64,000 nucleotides of DNA from positions 679,093 to 743,092 of the forward strand of contig JAUHVY010000001.1 in NCBI GenBank assembly GCA_030424975.1, in the 5' to 3' direction. Under the pieces are notes generated by a model. That model saw only the letters and a list, made by a program, of their open reading frames with translations, did not search any database and was not told the DNA's origin. The translations under genes were made by a program, and so were the position numbers. Positions 30,583 through 40,532 of the stretch are shown piece by piece. Source of the DNA: Alphaproteobacteria bacterium. GTDB taxonomy: Bacteria > Pseudomonadota > Alphaproteobacteria > Micavibrionales > Micavibrionaceae. Within the stretch, counting starts at the first letter, position 1. Each line of letters begins with the position of its first letter.

Positions 30583-31725
30583 ATGGATTTCTCGGCTGTT
30601 AAAGACAAGCTAAATAAATTAAAAGGGTCTTTTTTGCTTACTTTAAAGCATATGGACTACAAGGCTTTGGGTATAGGCTTTGCCCTTTGTGTTTCTGTGT
30701 ATGTTGCACTCTTCAGTTATGTTTCAATTCAGGCGAATGCAACAATTACAGCACTAAATTCGCAGTTATATCAGCAGTCCTTTCCTATTGATGATCCGCA
30801 GGAACGTTTCACAAAGCAAAAAGCCGAAGAGAGCGTTCTCGATAAGGACTTGATGATAAGTGGTTTGTACGAAAAAACGGATCATGGATTATTACCCGTT
30901 ATACGAAAAGACTTGTTAACGAGTTTTCGTGCGTATCAAAGCACTGTTGATCTTGAAAAACTTCCGAAGGACAGGCCCTTTATTTCCTTTATGATTCTTG
31001 ACTATGGCCTTTCTGACACCGGCTCTGAAGATATCTTGAGTTCTTTGCCACCTAACCTGTCTTTAATGCTTTCCCCCTATGCTATGCGTCCAAAAAGCTG
31101 GGTTCAAAAGGCCCGCAATAAGGGGTTTGAGGTGTGGCTTGATATTCCGTTGCAGAATATGCACAAACATGATCAGGGTAAGTATAGTTTACTCCATCAT
31201 GCTGGTCTTGAGGCAAAGGCAGATGCATTATACAAATCACTAAGCAGTGCTATTGGCTATATCGGCCTTGGGGTTTATACAGACCAGAGTTTCGATTATG
31301 CGAAAGATGATTATATGCAGGTTGTAGATGAGGTTTATAATCGTGGGCTTGGCTTGTTTGAGAAAAATCCGGATGTAAAATCCTCCATTAGGGGGAAGGC
31401 TTTTGCCATGGGAGCCCCGTATATTCAGGCGGATATTATGGCCTATCAAACAATTGGCGAAAATTCATTTGATGAAGCGTCACAAATAGCGAAGTCACGT
31501 GGATATGCTGTCGTGGTTGTACCGGATTATCCCAAGACGATAAAAAATTTGGCTGCGTGGTGTAAGAATATCGGTGCAACGGAGTTTAATATTGTGCCTG
31601 TTAGTGCGATCTATGATGTGCCTGCTTTTTTAGCAAAATCCGAAGGTCATCAAGAAGTATCACCACACAGTTTAAAACAAATTGATTTGCAAGAGCCGGA
31701 AGAGCATAGTAGCGAACATCATTAG
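30583..31725 (+). CDS. YibQ-like divergent polysaccharide deacetylase family protein
   Basis: A 380-residue protein with one N-terminal membrane anchor at about 28-48 ('GIGFALCVSVYVALFSYVSI') and a periplasmic domain of the divergent polysaccharide deacetylase type (DUF610/YibQ). Seen are 'FISFMILDYGLSDTGSEDIL', 'LPPNLSLMLSPYA', 'KGFEVWLDIPLQ' and 'AIGYIGLGVY'. The usual NodB metal triad is not conserved, as is normal for the family, so catalysis is doubtful. It sits in the envC-ctpA-yibQ-rppH order; a role in cell-wall remodelling is inferred from that context. Confidence 0.88.
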   Translation: MDFSAVKDKLNKLKGSFLLTLKHMDYKALGIGFALCVSVYVALFSYVSIQANATITALNSQLYQQSFPIDDPQERFTKQKAEESVLDKDLMISGLYEKTDHGLLPVIRKDLLTSFRAYQSTVDLEKLPKDRPFISFMILDYGLSDTGSEDILSSLPPNLSLMLSPYAMRPKSWVQKARNKGFEVWLDIPLQNMHKHDQGKYSLLHHAGLEAKADALYKSLSSAIGYIGLGVYTDQSFDYAKDDYMQVVDEVYNRGLGLFEKNPDVKSSIRGKAFAMGAPYIQADIMAYQTIGENSFDEASQIAKSRGYAVVVVPDYPKTIKNLAAWCKNIGATEFNIVPVSAIYDVPAFLAKSEGHQEVSPHSLKQIDLQEPEEHSSEHH

Positions 31726-31738
31726 GAGTATTTTAGTC

Positions 31739-32233
31739 ATGAGTGCGCAACAAAAACGAATAAATCGCGAAGGTCTGTTATACCGCCCATGTGTCGGTAT
31801 TGCCCTCTTTAATGCTGAAGGTAAAGTTTTTGTCGGTGAGCGCATTGACACACCGGGGGCTTGGCAAATGCCTCAAGGTGGCGTAGACGAAGGTGAAACA
31901 CCGGAAATTACAGCTATACGTGAATTGGGTGAGGAAGTCGGTACTGATAAAGCGGAAATCATAATGGTTTCGGAACGTAAGGTGCGATATGAACTTCCTG
32001 ATGCAATGATACAGCGACTTTGGAACGGTAAATATCGTGGGCAAGAGCAAACATGGGTTGCTGCACGTTTCACGGGTCAGGACAGTGATATTAACCTAAA
32101 TTCTTTCGACCCTCCCGAATTTACCGACTGGCAATGGGTGGATTTAGAAAACACACTGGATTTGATTGTACCGTTTAAACGTAATCTGTATTTAGATGTG
32201 ATCGACATGTTTAAACACATCGATCACAGTTAA
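31739..32233 (+). CDS. rppH: RNA pyrophosphohydrolase RppH
   Basis: Nudix hydrolase that removes pyrophosphate from 5' triphosphate mRNA and starts decay. From ATG 31739 (MSAQQKRINREGLLYRPCVG) it has 164 residues, and the start is preceded by AGGAG. The Nudix box 'GGVDEGETPEITAIRELGEEVG' is intact, and the RppH-specific 'GAWQMPQGGVDEGE' and 'GQEQTWVAARF' are present. It converges with tolB, with only 6 nt between the two stops. Confidence 0.96.
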   Translation: MSAQQKRINREGLLYRPCVGIALFNAEGKVFVGERIDTPGAWQMPQGGVDEGETPEITAIRELGEEVGTDKAEIIMVSERKVRYELPDAMIQRLWNGKYRGQEQTWVAARFTGQDSDINLNSFDPPEFTDWQWVDLENTLDLIVPFKRNLYLDVIDMFKHIDHS

Positions 32234-32239
32234 TATATT

Positions 32240-33556
32240 TTACGGGTTTAACGGTGACCAAGCCGGGTCTGAACCGTCAATCGGTGTTGGCAATAAACGC
32301 TCATTATACCCTGTGATATCAATCGTATAGAGCTTTGCGGAACGTCTATCCCCTCTCGGACTTTCCTTGAAGTATGTAAGAACACGACCATTAGGCGACC
32401 AGCTTGGCCCCTCGACGTGATAAGCATTTGTCAAAAGACGCTCACCGCTGCCGTCAGGGCGGATAACACCAATATAGAATTTTCCTTTATACATACGTGT
32501 AAAGGCAATTAAATCACCGCGCGGAGACCATACGGGGTTACCGTATCGCCCCTTGCCGTATGTCAGGCGTGACATGCCAGACCCATCAACATTCATGATA
32601 TAAAGTTGTTGTGACCCTGCACGGTCAGATTCAAAAACAATACGCTTACCATCCGGAGAATAGGACGGTGCAGTTTCAATCGCGCTACTACTTGTCATAC
32701 GGGTTACTTTACGAGAATTTAAATTCATCACGAAAATATCCGTATTTCCATCTTTGGCCATGCTCATGACAACGCTTTGACCGTCAGGTGAAAAGCGTGG
32801 AGAGAATGTCATGCCGGGAAATGTACCAAGTACATTATGAGATCCTGTATTCAGGTCATAAAGATAAACGCGAGGCTTGCCTCCTTGGTACGACATATAT
32901 GTAATGCGTTGTGTTTCAGGTGAGAAGCGCGGCGTAAGCACAAGATAACTTCCATCCGTAAGGTAACGGTGATTTGCGCCGTCCTGATCCATAATGGCCA
33001 AACGTTTTACACGCTTATGCGCGGGGCCTGATTCGGCAATATATACAATGCGTGTATCAAAATATCCCTCTTCACCCGTTAAACGCTTATATATTTCATC
33101 AGATATAATATGTGCCATACGGCGCCAGTTATCCTCAGTCGTTGTATAGGCCATACCAATTAATTGGCGTTCAGAAAGAACATCCCACAAACGAAATTCA
33201 ACGCGCGTGTGGCCTTGGTCATCTTTAAAGACATTCCCGGAAACCATTGTTTCTGTGCCTGTTGCACGCCATTCAGGAAATCTTACACCTTCACGAAAGA
33301 TAGAGTCTGGTGTTTGTACAAACGCATTTTCGTTAATCGGGCGGAACAATCCTGAACGTTCTAGGTTATCACTAATGATACCTGGTATATCTGTGGCGTA
33401 ACGCTCTAATGCGCTACTGTCTGCGTGAAAATCACTAATGGCAATCGGACGTGGTTTAAATGTACCTTGCGTGATTGTTACTTCTTTTTCCTGCGCATGT
33501 GCGACATTGATGAACAAGAAGAATGTGAATAATGCCGAAAAGATTTTCTGATACAT
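32240..33556 (-). CDS. tolB: Tol-Pal system protein TolB
   Basis: Periplasmic beta-propeller of the Tol-Pal system, which maintains the outer membrane and its constriction. The 438 residues comprise a signal peptide ending 'FINVAHA', the N-terminal TolB domain (about 22-165, '[15 protein letters not shown]') and repeated propeller blades ('[12 protein letters not shown]', '[12 protein letters not shown]', '[12 protein letters not shown]', '[11 protein letters not shown]'). It ends the tolQ-R-A-B run on the minus strand. pal and cpoB, usually next, are absent; the next gene is the convergent rppH. Confidence 0.97.
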   Translation of the reverse strand: MYQKIFSALFTFFLFINVAHAQEKEVTITQGTFKPRPIAISDFHADSSALERYATDIPGIISDNLERSGLFRPINENAFVQTPDSIFREGVRFPEWRATGTETMVSGNVFKDDQGHTRVEFRLWDVLSERQLIGMAYTTTEDNWRRMAHIISDEIYKRLTGEEGYFDTRIVYIAESGPAHKRVKRLAIMDQDGANHRYLTDGSYLVLTPRFSPETQRITYMSYQGGKPRVYLYDLNTGSHNVLGTFPGMTFSPRFSPDGQSVVMSMAKDGNTDIFVMNLNSRKVTRMTSSSAIETAPSYSPDGKRIVFESDRAGSQQLYIMNVDGSGMSRLTYGKGRYGNPVWSPRGDLIAFTRMYKGKFYIGVIRPDGSGERLLTNAYHVEGPSWSPNGRVLTYFKESPRGDRRSAKLYTIDITGYNERLLPTPIDGSDPAWSPLNP

Positions 33557-33576
33557 TTGATATCTCTTTTTGTTGT

Positions 33577-34521
33577 TTAAAGCATATTACTCGGATCAAA
33601 GTTATAGATAAAGGTTTTATAACTTTCATATTTTTCAGGTGGAATTCGCAAAGTTGAGCATTGCGGATTCATAAGTGCCCATCGTGCAGCATCGGCTGCC
33701 GCTTTGAAATGGCTATCTGTGTTATAGCGCATTGAATCAAGAATTTCGACATCACGTACTTTAAGGTTTGGCATCACAAAAACACGAAGCTTCACGACCA
33801 GTTTTTGTGCATCTCGACCACCTGCTTGTACATTCCAACATGGTGCGACACCACGGTTTAGGTCATCTAGTTCGCTACGGGTCATTACCTTTGCATAATC
33901 TGCAATTTGTGATGTCTGGCCTGCACCAACTTCTGTTTCCTGTTTCGGTGTCGTCTGTTCTTGTGGCTCATCAGGAGTAAGGCTTTTCAGTAAGCTAGAG
34001 ATATCACGCTCTTCTTCTTGCTTTGGCTCTTCCTTTTTAACCTCTTCTTTTTTCGGCTCAGGTTTTGGCTTGGGCCGTGGCTTATTCTTTGGCTTTGGCG
34101 GCTCTTTAATTTCTGTTGGGTCAACCACAGGCGCCTCTTCTTTCGGGGGCGGTGGAATGTCTTCAACCTTTTCCTCTACAACCTCCTCCTCAATCGGGGC
34201 TATATCAGGTTCCTTCGGTGAGAGTAAATCAGGTGCGGTCTGTTCATTATTATAAACGGGCTTTGGCGGTGGTGGTGGTTCCACCTCCTCATTTTTATCT
34301 GGCTCATCAACCACAGGCGTTTGAGCCATTTCATCAAGGTCGACCATTTCAACAGGTATGATTATATCTTCTGGTTCTGTAGGTATGAAAAACATAGGTA
34401 GCCCGAATGTTGCAAGGGCGAACACAGAAACATGTAAAAGAACAGAGATACTCGCCGGCTTTTTCCAATTCAGGCGGTATAACTCTGTCTTATATGCTTT
34501 ATTTTTTGCTATGGTGTTCAT
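33577..34521 (-). CDS. tolA: Cell envelope integrity protein TolA
   Basis: Inner-membrane protein that spans the periplasm and couples TolQR to TolB/Pal. The 314 residues hold one N-terminal anchor (about 23-45, '[20 protein letters not shown]'), a long domain rich in Pro, Glu and Lys (about 50-200, e.g. '[20 protein letters not shown]'), and the C-terminal domain (about 215-314) with '[12 protein letters not shown]' and a second Cys in 'MNPQCSTL'. The middle domain is polyproline-like rather than the long Ala/Lys helix of E. coli. It should be a good EF-P client. Confidence 0.93.
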   Translation of the reverse strand: MNTIAKNKAYKTELYRLNWKKPASISVLLHVSVFALATFGLPMFFIPTEPEDIIIPVEMVDLDEMAQTPVVDEPDKNEEVEPPPPPKPVYNNEQTAPDLLSPKEPDIAPIEEEVVEEKVEDIPPPPKEEAPVVDPTEIKEPPKPKNKPRPKPKPEPKKEEVKKEEPKQEEERDISSLLKSLTPDEPQEQTTPKQETEVGAGQTSQIADYAKVMTRSELDDLNRGVAPCWNVQAGGRDAQKLVVKLRVFVMPNLKVRDVEILDSMRYNTDSHFKAAADAARWALMNPQCSTLRIPPEKYESYKTFIYNFDPSNML

Positions 34522-34561
34522 TCATATACCTTCACTGCGCAATAACGCTGTGACTTTACCC

Positions 34562-35005
34562 CTAGTTCTCAGGCTTGGAGATCAGGGCAACCTTGCGAAA
34601 ACCTGCACTATTAAGCAAACCAAGAACATCCATAACGGTTCCATATTCAATACCCTTATCCGCACGGATATAGATACGGCGTTCTTCATCACCCTCCATC
34701 ATGCCCTGTAAAATGTTTACAAGCCCGCCTTTTTGAATTTCAGTGTCGGCGAGATATACTTTGCCTTCTTTATCAACACTAAGTTCAATTGGCTTGTTAT
34801 CCTGACTTTGGATTGCCTTAGCTTTGCTGTTTGGCAGGTCAACAGGAACACCAGCCGTCATAAGCGGCGCCGAAACCATAAAGATAATCAAAAGTACAAG
34901 CATGACATCAACCATAGGCGTGACGTTGATATCCGCCATTGGTCGATAGCTTCCGCCTGTACGGCGTCCGCGTGATCTGGTTTTATTGGATAATGATACC
35001 CCCAT
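34562..35005 (-). CDS. tolR: Biopolymer transporter TolR (ExbD family)
   Basis: Inner-membrane stator partner of TolQ. The 147 residues begin with a basic segment, then 'MADINVTPMVDVMLVLLIIFMV' (residues 22-43), in which Asp in 'VTPMVDVMLV' is the proton-relay residue. The periplasmic domain ends 'LLNSAGFRKVALISKP'. It is 14 nt downstream of tolQ and 40 nt upstream of tolA on the minus strand. Confidence 0.96.
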   Translation of the reverse strand: MGVSLSNKTRSRGRRTGGSYRPMADINVTPMVDVMLVLLIIFMVSAPLMTAGVPVDLPNSKAKAIQSQDNKPIELSVDKEGKVYLADTEIQKGGLVNILQGMMEGDEERRIYIRADKGIEYGTVMDVLGLLNSAGFRKVALISKPEN

Positions 35006-35019
35006 CGTAAAACTCCCTT

Positions 35020-35769
35020 TTATTTCTGTGCGTTTACGGTGGTTGTATCCTGCGCATCCAAGTGACGTGACAGAATAGCAGAAAACTCATCTGTAAAGGC
35101 TTCAAGCCTGTCTGCGTAGCGGTTCAGTTTGCTTGATAACACGTTATAGGCAATCGCAGCCGGTATAGCAGCGACAAGACCAATAGCGGTTGCAAAAAGC
35201 GCCTCCGCGATACCTGGCGCAACAACGGCCAAACTTGTGTTATTGCTTGATGCAATTGCGGTAAAACTGTTCATAATCCCCCAAACAGTTCCAAACAAAC
35301 CGATAAAAGGTGCGCTAGATGCGACACTGGCAAGGAATGTCATGCCACTTTCGAGATGGTTCATCTCACGGCCGATTGCAACAGACATTGATCGCTCTAC
35401 ACGTTGTCGTAAACTGGCCTGAAGGCTTTGATTTGATGGCACGCCCCCTACGATCCCCGCTTTCCATTCATCCATTCCTGCGGAAAAAGTTCGCAGCATC
35501 GGGTCTTCTTTGCTTTTTTTGACACGAGAATAGATCTTATCGAGAGCCTCTCCTGACCAAAACGAATCTTCGAAGCGGTCGGCGCGTTTATTCAAACGAC
35601 CTATAAGAGAACGTTTGTGAATAATAATTGTCCATGTCCATATAGACGCAAAAATTAAACCGCACATCACAGATTTAACAACAATATCGGCTTGCATAAA
35701 TAATGCCCATGCATTCATGTCATGTGCAGCGGCAGTCCCTAAACTCTCTGATATAATTTCTGCGGGCAT
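35020..35769 (-). CDS. tolQ: Proton channel protein TolQ (ExbB family)
   Basis: Energises the Tol-Pal system with the proton gradient. The 249 residues show three membrane helices at about 30-50, 140-165 and 180-205. The MotA/ExbB signature is 'GMTFLASVASSAPFIGLFGTVWGIMNSF', shown here as 'APFIGLFGTVWGIM', then 'VAPGIAEALFATAIGLVAAI' with the conserved Thr and Glu. It is the first gene of tolQRAB; ybgC, commonly part of the operon, lies 76 nt upstream on the same strand. Confidence 0.96.
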   Translation of the reverse strand: MPAEIISESLGTAAAHDMNAWALFMQADIVVKSVMCGLIFASIWTWTIIIHKRSLIGRLNKRADRFEDSFWSGEALDKIYSRVKKSKEDPMLRTFSAGMDEWKAGIVGGVPSNQSLQASLRQRVERSMSVAIGREMNHLESGMTFLASVASSAPFIGLFGTVWGIMNSFTAIASSNNTSLAVVAPGIAEALFATAIGLVAAIPAAIAYNVLSSKLNRYADRLEAFTDEFSAILSRHLDAQDTTTVNAQK

Positions 35770-35845
35770 AGATTTTATTTCCTGTTCATAGGTTGGACGA
35801 TTGTGATGTGCAAATCCTTTGAAATAAATTCAACTTTTTGCGACG

Positions 35846-36259
35846 TTACTCTACTGCTTCGTGATACTTCTGAAAAGCACCTTTTATGTCTTCGGGTAAA
35901 CGTGTCGGAGAATAACTTGTTGTGCCGACACATACCAAAACAACTTTCATATCCGCGATAATTTTTTCATCGCGCTTAATACATTGATGCATAACAAAAC
36001 TGGTGTTTTTAATTTCCGGAATCGTACTTTCTACGGTTAATACATCATCGAGTGTCGCCGTTTTGAGATAGTCAATTTCGATTTTCCGAACAACAAACAT
36101 AACGCCTCGTTGATGGTGTACTTCACTGTTTTCAAATCCGACATGACGAAGAAATTCAGTGCGGGCACGCTCTGCAAAATTGAGATATTGTGCATGGTAA
36201 ATAATGCCACCTGCATCGGTGTCTTCGTAATAAACACGAATATCAAGCGTATGCTTCAT
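35846..36259 (-). CDS. ybgC: Tol-Pal-associated acyl-CoA thioesterase YbgC
   Basis: Hotdog-fold thioesterase encoded with the Tol genes in many proteobacteria. The 137 residues contain the 4HBT signature 'VYYEDTDAGGIIYHAQYLNF' with the catalytic Asp, followed by 'ERARTEFLRHVGF'. It lies between ruvB (6 nt upstream) and tolQ, bridging a probable ruvCAB-ybgC-tolQRAB transcript. Confidence 0.94.
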   Translation of the reverse strand: MKHTLDIRVYYEDTDAGGIIYHAQYLNFAERARTEFLRHVGFENSEVHHQRGVMFVVRKIEIDYLKTATLDDVLTVESTIPEIKNTSFVMHQCIKRDEKIIADMKVVLVCVGTTSYSPTRLPEDIKGAFQKYHEAVE

Positions 36260-36265
36260 AGTCGT

Positions 36266-37315
36266 CTACTCCTCTAATAAATCCATTTGTTTTGACAGCG
36301 GTTGCTGCGGTGTTTTGCCTAAATATTCAAACCCCTTTGCCGAAAGCATGCGTCCGCGCGGGGTGCGTTGAACAAATCCTTGTTGCATCAGATATGGCTC
36401 GATTACATCCTCGATCATATCACGCTGTTCTGACAATGCGGCGGCTAGGGTATCTACACCAACGGGGCCACCACCATAATTTTCTGCAATACAATTCATA
36501 TAACGTCTATCCATCGTATCAAGCCCCGAGCCATCAACATCCAGTCGGCCGAGCGCATTATCAACAAGCTGTGCGTTGGCCTCTGTCAGGTTTGATGCAT
36601 CGAAGAAGTCACGTACACGTCTTGTTAAACGTCCTGCGATACGAGGAGTTCCACGCGAACGTTTAGCAATTTCATATGCGCCGTCATCGCTAAGGGGCAT
36701 ATCAAGCAATCTCGCGGTACGGGCTACAATATTTGATAATTCTTTGGCATTGTAAAATTCCAAACGCAAAGGGATTCCGAAACGATCACGCAACGGATTT
36801 GTCAATAAGCCGCTACGGGTTGTCGCACCAACTAGTGTAAAAGGTGCAAGGTCAATCTGCACTGATCGTGCTGCGGGCCCCTCCCCGATGATAAGGTCCA
36901 ATTTACGATCTTCCATTGCGGGATATAGAATTTCTTCTACTGCGGGGTTTAGACGGTGTATTTCATCAATGAATAAAACATCATTTGGCTGCAGGTTTGT
37001 CAGGATCGCCGCTAAGTCACCTGATTTTGCAATAACGGGTCCTGATGTTGCACGAAAACCAACCCCCAATTCCTTTGCGACGATTTGGGCAAGCGTTGTC
37101 TTACCAAGACCCGGTGGCCCGAAAAACAAGACGTGATCCATTGCATCACCGCGAGATTTAGCAGCATTAATAAAAACCGAGAGGTTTTCTCGTAATTCCT
37201 TTTGCCCGATAAATTCATCGAGAGATAACGGACGTAATGCGCCTTCGGTGTTTTGCTCACCGTCAATTTTCTCACGTTCAAGTTCGATATTCTTTTCCAA
37301 GGCGGCTTCACTCAT
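36266..37315 (-). CDS. ruvB: Holliday junction branch migration ATPase RuvB
   Basis: Hexameric motor of the RuvAB branch-migration complex. The 349 residues include Walker A '[15 protein letters not shown]' near residue 66, Walker B 'DEIHRLN', sensor 1 '[11 protein letters not shown]', the arginine finger region '[14 protein letters not shown]', and the C-terminal winged helix ('[13 protein letters not shown]'). Its ATG overlaps the ruvA stop (ATGA), in the order ruvC-ruvA-ruvB. Confidence 0.97.
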   Translation of the reverse strand: MSEAALEKNIELEREKIDGEQNTEGALRPLSLDEFIGQKELRENLSVFINAAKSRGDAMDHVLFFGPPGLGKTTLAQIVAKELGVGFRATSGPVIAKSGDLAAILTNLQPNDVLFIDEIHRLNPAVEEILYPAMEDRKLDLIIGEGPAARSVQIDLAPFTLVGATTRSGLLTNPLRDRFGIPLRLEFYNAKELSNIVARTARLLDMPLSDDGAYEIAKRSRGTPRIAGRLTRRVRDFFDASNLTEANAQLVDNALGRLDVDGSGLDTMDRRYMNCIAENYGGGPVGVDTLAAALSEQRDMIEDVIEPYLMQQGFVQRTPRGRMLSAKGFEYLGKTPQQPLSKQMDLLEE

Positions 37316-37950
37316 GCGCTAAGCTCCTGCAGGGCTAGGCGTATAATAGATTGAAGATCAATATTATCATTGGCCTTATTCTTGGCCGCCAAAACAGCGC
37401 GATATGCATCGGCGCTGCTGTAACCTAAGTTTGTAAGTGCGGATACGGCGTCTTGGTCGATATCATTATTGATTTGTGTTGTTGATGTTTGTGACGATGC
37501 CCCTGATGTTGATGCGGCTGTGCCACTCACAGATGTCGTCATATCAATCTTGCTGGCCTTATCCTTTAACTCCGTCAATATGCGTGTTGCTAGTTTTGGG
37601 CCTACACCATCTGCACGGGTTAATGATGCCTTGTCCTGAGATGCAATAACAAAGCCGAGTTGATCTGCGGGGCAAGCGGCAAGAATTGATAAGCCAGCTT
37701 TTGCACCCACACCTTGGACAGAAGTTAGTAGTTTGAACCATTGTTGTTCTACGGCATCTGCAAAGCCGTATAACGTAATGGCATCCTCGCGTACATTTGT
37801 ATTAATGAGTAGCGACGCGGTATCACCAATCTGGCCGATACTTGATAATGTACGACTGCTGGCATAAATCAGATAGCCAACCCCACCGACATCAAGAATA
37901 AGGTGATCCGTGTCAAAAGTGTCGATTATGCCTGATAATTTTCCGATCAT
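37312..37950 (-). CDS. ruvA: Holliday junction branch migration protein RuvA
   Basis: Tetrameric junction-binding partner of RuvB. The 212 residues begin [26 protein letters not shown], with the OB fold at about 1-64. Two HhH motifs follow ('[16 protein letters not shown]', '[15 protein letters not shown]'), then a Ser/Thr-rich flexible linker and the C-terminal domain III ('[20 protein letters not shown]'). It overlaps both ruvC and ruvB by 4 nt. Confidence 0.96.
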   Translation of the reverse strand: MIGKLSGIIDTFDTDHLILDVGGVGYLIYASSRTLSSIGQIGDTASLLINTNVREDAITLYGFADAVEQQWFKLLTSVQGVGAKAGLSILAACPADQLGFVIASQDKASLTRADGVGPKLATRILTELKDKASKIDMTTSVSGTAASTSGASSQTSTTQINNDIDQDAVSALTNLGYSSADAYRAVLAAKNKANDNIDLQSIIRLALQELSA

Positions 37951-38453
37951 GATTTTACGCCAGTCAAAGTGTTCTTCAATGTTCTATAATGCGCATGTGT
38001 AATCGCCACGGCAAGAGCGTCGGCCTCATCTTCAGAAATCGTTCCACAGGCAGGCAGTAACGTTTTTATCATCATGCCAATTTGTTGTTTTGCGGCATGC
38101 CCCGAACCGACGACTGATTTTTTTATTTTATTGGCACCATATTCATCGACCGGTAGCCCTTTGATGGCGGGTACTGTAAGCAGAGCTCCCCTTGCCTGCC
38201 CTAGCTTAAGGGCGCTTGCGGGGTTTTTGTTCACAAAGGTTTCTTCTATTGCTGATTCTTTAGGTGAATATTGATCAATGACAGCCGACAGTCCAAAGTG
38301 AAGCGTAGCAAGGCGTAAACTTAGGGACTCTTTGGGTTTTGTTTTGATTAAACCACTAGCGATAAAAGATATTCTTGAGCCGTTACTCTCAATTATTCCC
38401 CAGCCTGTTTTTTGCAAGCCGGGGTCTATTCCGAGTATACGTACAGCGCTCAT
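37947..38453 (-). CDS. ruvC: Holliday junction resolvase RuvC
   Basis: Endonuclease that resolves junctions after RuvAB migration. The 168 residues contain the acidic catalytic set: Asp in 'ILGIDPGLQKTGWG', Glu in 'SAIEETFVNKNP', and Asp/Glu in 'ISEDEADALAVAITHAH'. It overlaps ruvA by 4 nt (ATGA) and touches the yebC stop by one base. Confidence 0.96.
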   Translation of the reverse strand: MSAVRILGIDPGLQKTGWGIIESNGSRISFIASGLIKTKPKESLSLRLATLHFGLSAVIDQYSPKESAIEETFVNKNPASALKLGQARGALLTVPAIKGLPVDEYGANKIKKSVVGSGHAAKQQIGMMIKTLLPACGTISEDEADALAVAITHAHYRTLKNTLTGVKS

Positions 38454-39208
38454 TAATCGGCCGCCATTAGCTTTTCCATGATTTCATCACTGACATCAAA
38501 GTTAGCAGTGACGTTCTGTACATCATCATTATCTTCTAACATATCAATAAGCTTTAAGATGGATGCCGCTTGTTCTTCGTCAACAGGCGTTGTGATGTTT
38601 GGCTGCCAAATTAGCCCCTGTTTTTCAGGCTCTCCGTATTTTTCTTCGAGCGAATCACGCACAGTTGAGAAATCATCAAGTTCACAATGAATAACATGGT
38701 ATTCTTCGTCAGTTTCGACATTGCTTGCTCCTGCTTCTAAGGCTGCTTCGAACATGTCATCGGCACTGGCCTTATCAAGTGGATAAACGATTTCAGCGAT
38801 ACGATCGAACATGTGGTTAACACAGCCCGTTGTACCAAGATTTCCTCCGCCTTTAGTGAATGCTGCTCGAACCTCTGCCGCAGTACGATTCTTATTATCG
38901 GTTAGGGCATCAATGATCACGGCTACACCGCCTACGCCATACCCTTCATAACGCATTTCATCGTAATTCTCGCCATCTGCGCCGCCTGTAGCCTTTTGTA
39001 TGTTCTTCTCAATACCGTCTTTAGGCATTGATTGTCCGCGCGCGGTTGCAATAGCAAGGCGTAATCGCGGGTTCATATCGGGGTCGCCGCCCCCTAATTT
39101 TGCCGCAACATAAATCTCTCTTCCTAACTTAGAGAAAAGTTTTGCGCGTTGTGCGTCTGCTTTACCTTTACGGTGCTTAATATTTGCCCATTTGGAATGA
39201 CCTGCCAT
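38453..39208 (-). CDS. yebC: YebC/PmpR family protein
   Basis: YebC-family proteins were long listed as DNA-binding regulators; recent work on the family links them to relief of ribosome stalling. The 251 residues match throughout: [20 protein letters not shown], '[20 protein letters not shown]', '[20 protein letters not shown]' and '[15 protein letters not shown]' (here written '[12 protein letters not shown]'). It precedes ruvC with the stop and start sharing one base. The upstream gap of 185 bp faces a divergent response-regulator gene. Confidence 0.95.
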   Translation of the reverse strand: MAGHSKWANIKHRKGKADAQRAKLFSKLGREIYVAAKLGGGDPDMNPRLRLAIATARGQSMPKDGIEKNIQKATGGADGENYDEMRYEGYGVGGVAVIIDALTDNKNRTAAEVRAAFTKGGGNLGTTGCVNHMFDRIAEIVYPLDKASADDMFEAALEAGASNVETDEEYHVIHCELDDFSTVRDSLEEKYGEPEKQGLIWQPNITTPVDEEQAASILKLIDMLEDNDDVQNVTANFDVSDEIMEKLMAAD

Positions 39209-39280
39209 AGCTAACTCTCTTACTACTTTTTAACTTTTTTAGTGAATAATTGTCAGATTATAAGAGCAGGATAATACAAA

Positions 39281-39306
39281 GAAAAGGGATAATGCCCCTT
39301 TTTTCA
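39281..39306. other. Hairpin with T-tract in the divergent yebC/response-regulator gap
   Basis: AAAAGGG and CCCTTTT flank a short loop, followed on the plus strand by more T and C. It looks like an intrinsic terminator but lies between two divergent gene starts, where no terminator is needed for either gene. It may be a leader structure of yebC-ruvCAB. The remaining 185 bp is AT-rich with no ORF. Confidence 0.3.
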
Positions 39307-39393
39307 AAAGAGAAAGTAAGTTAATTGTATAAGGTGAATGAAAAAATATTTTCAAATTCCTTTTACAGTCTAAAAGGGTAGTTAGGCGAATAA

Positions 39394-39951
39394 ATGTCAT
39401 ATAATTTTCAGAATGTTAAAGTTCTGTTGGTGGAAGACAATCAGCCCATGGCAAACCTGATAACAACAGTTTTGCGTTCTTTTGGCGTGGGGGAAGTTAT
39501 TTCGTGTCTTGATGGGCAGCAGGGATTCAGAAAATTCTGCCATGTTAACCCTGACCTTGTTATTACTGACTGGATGATGGAGCCGTGGGACGGCATTAAA
39601 ATGAGTAAAGAGATCAGGAATAACCCAAACAGCCCAAATCAATTCGTACCAATTATTCTGATGACAGGATTTAGTGAAAAAAGACGTGTTATAGCTGCGC
39701 GTGATGCCGGTATCACAGAGTTTTTGGTTAAACCTTTTAATACTCGTGACCTTTACCGAAGACTTTATCAGATTATTGAACGCCCTAGGCAGTTTGTTAA
39801 AAGTGACGATTATATGGGGCCGGACAGGCGTCGCATGAAGCTGGGGCAAGATGAATATACGGGAGTTAAGAAAAGAACCTCTGATTATCCTGATGGTAAA
39901 ATACCAATCTCTGAAAGTGATCAGCTGGTTGTAGATATTGACTTTAACTAA
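39394..39951 (+). CDS. Single-domain response regulator with C-terminal tail
   Basis: A CheY-like receiver: acidic pocket Glu14-Asp15 ('LLVEDNQPMA'), phospho-acceptor Asp59 in 'DLVITDWMM', Thr in 'IILMTGF' and Lys in 'FLVKPFN'. After the receiver (about 1-128) comes a 57-residue tail with 'YMGPDRRRM'. That motif recurs in alphaproteobacterial CheY-type regulators, and its function is unknown to me. There is no DNA-binding output domain, so it probably acts by protein contact. No histidine kinase is nearby. The next gene begins 23 nt after its stop and is probably its functional partner. AGG lies about 8 nt before the ATG. Confidence 0.88.
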   Translation: MSYNFQNVKVLLVEDNQPMANLITTVLRSFGVGEVISCLDGQQGFRKFCHVNPDLVITDWMMEPWDGIKMSKEIRNNPNSPNQFVPIILMTGFSEKRRVIAARDAGITEFLVKPFNTRDLYRRLYQIIERPRQFVKSDDYMGPDRRRMKLGQDEYTGVKKRTSDYPDGKIPISESDQLVVDIDFN

Positions 39952-39974
39952 TATGTCTTCAAGTGGGAATAATT

Positions 39975-40532
39975 ATGGCTGATGTAAAGCATTACAATCA
40001 AAAACCGATCAGAAATGCAGAATTTCTTACCCCGCCGAATCTTATTAAGGCTAAAGTCGGGAATGGCGGCTTGAGTAATCAGTTATTGATGAAAACGCAA
40101 AAGTTATTAGAAGAGCATGCCCAAGATTTAACACCACTTGCCAAGATATATCTTGATCGTATGGCGGAGGGTATTGAACAAGCAAAGAGCAATACAGAAG
40201 AGTTTAGTGAGTCAGAGGATCAGATATCCTTAATTCTGTTTCCATGTGTACAGTTAAAGGCTAACGGAACAATGTTTCAGTATCCGCTTGTTACGCGTTT
40301 GGCTGATAGATTTGTACAATTTATGGAAGTTGTCGAACGCCTTGATAAAGAAACGCTTGAGATTGCGGAAGCATTTTATTCGACCATCAAAATTGTAGTT
40401 TCATCACAAATTAAAGGTACTGGTGGCAGCCAGGGTGAACAGCTTGTTGAGGAGCTTAATGCTGCTTGCATGCGTTATTTTGCAAAACACAAAGAGCGCA
40501 TTGAAGAGAAAAAGAAGAAACAAGAAATTTAG
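39975..40532 (+). CDS. Unknown protein paired with the response regulator
   Basis: I do not recognise a family. From ATG 39975 (a GTG four codons upstream is possible) it has 185 residues. It is largely helical and soluble, with no signal peptide or membrane segment. An extended N-terminus ('NQKPIRNAEFLTPPN') is followed by amphipathic helices ('LLMKTQKLLEEHAQDL', 'LADRFVQFMEVVERLDKE') and a Lys/Glu-rich end. The all-helical character and position 23 nt after a CheY-like gene would suit a phosphotransfer or receiver-binding partner, but no Hpt-type His motif is obvious. It converges with the next gene and overlaps it by 4 nt. Confidence 0.72.
   Translation: MADVKHYNQKPIRNAEFLTPPNLIKAKVGNGGLSNQLLMKTQKLLEEHAQDLTPLAKIYLDRMAEGIEQAKSNTEEFSESEDQISLILFPCVQLKANGTMFQYPLVTRLADRFVQFMEVVERLDKETLEIAEAFYSTIKIVVSSQIKGTGGSQGEQLVEELNAACMRYFAKHKERIEEKKKKQEI

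Noticed and set aside
34018-34361. Overlapping plus-strand frames rich in Phe/Leu/Trp or Ser/Gly opposite tolA
   Set aside because: They are antisense products of the Pro/Glu/Lys repeats of tolA; their composition is an artefact.
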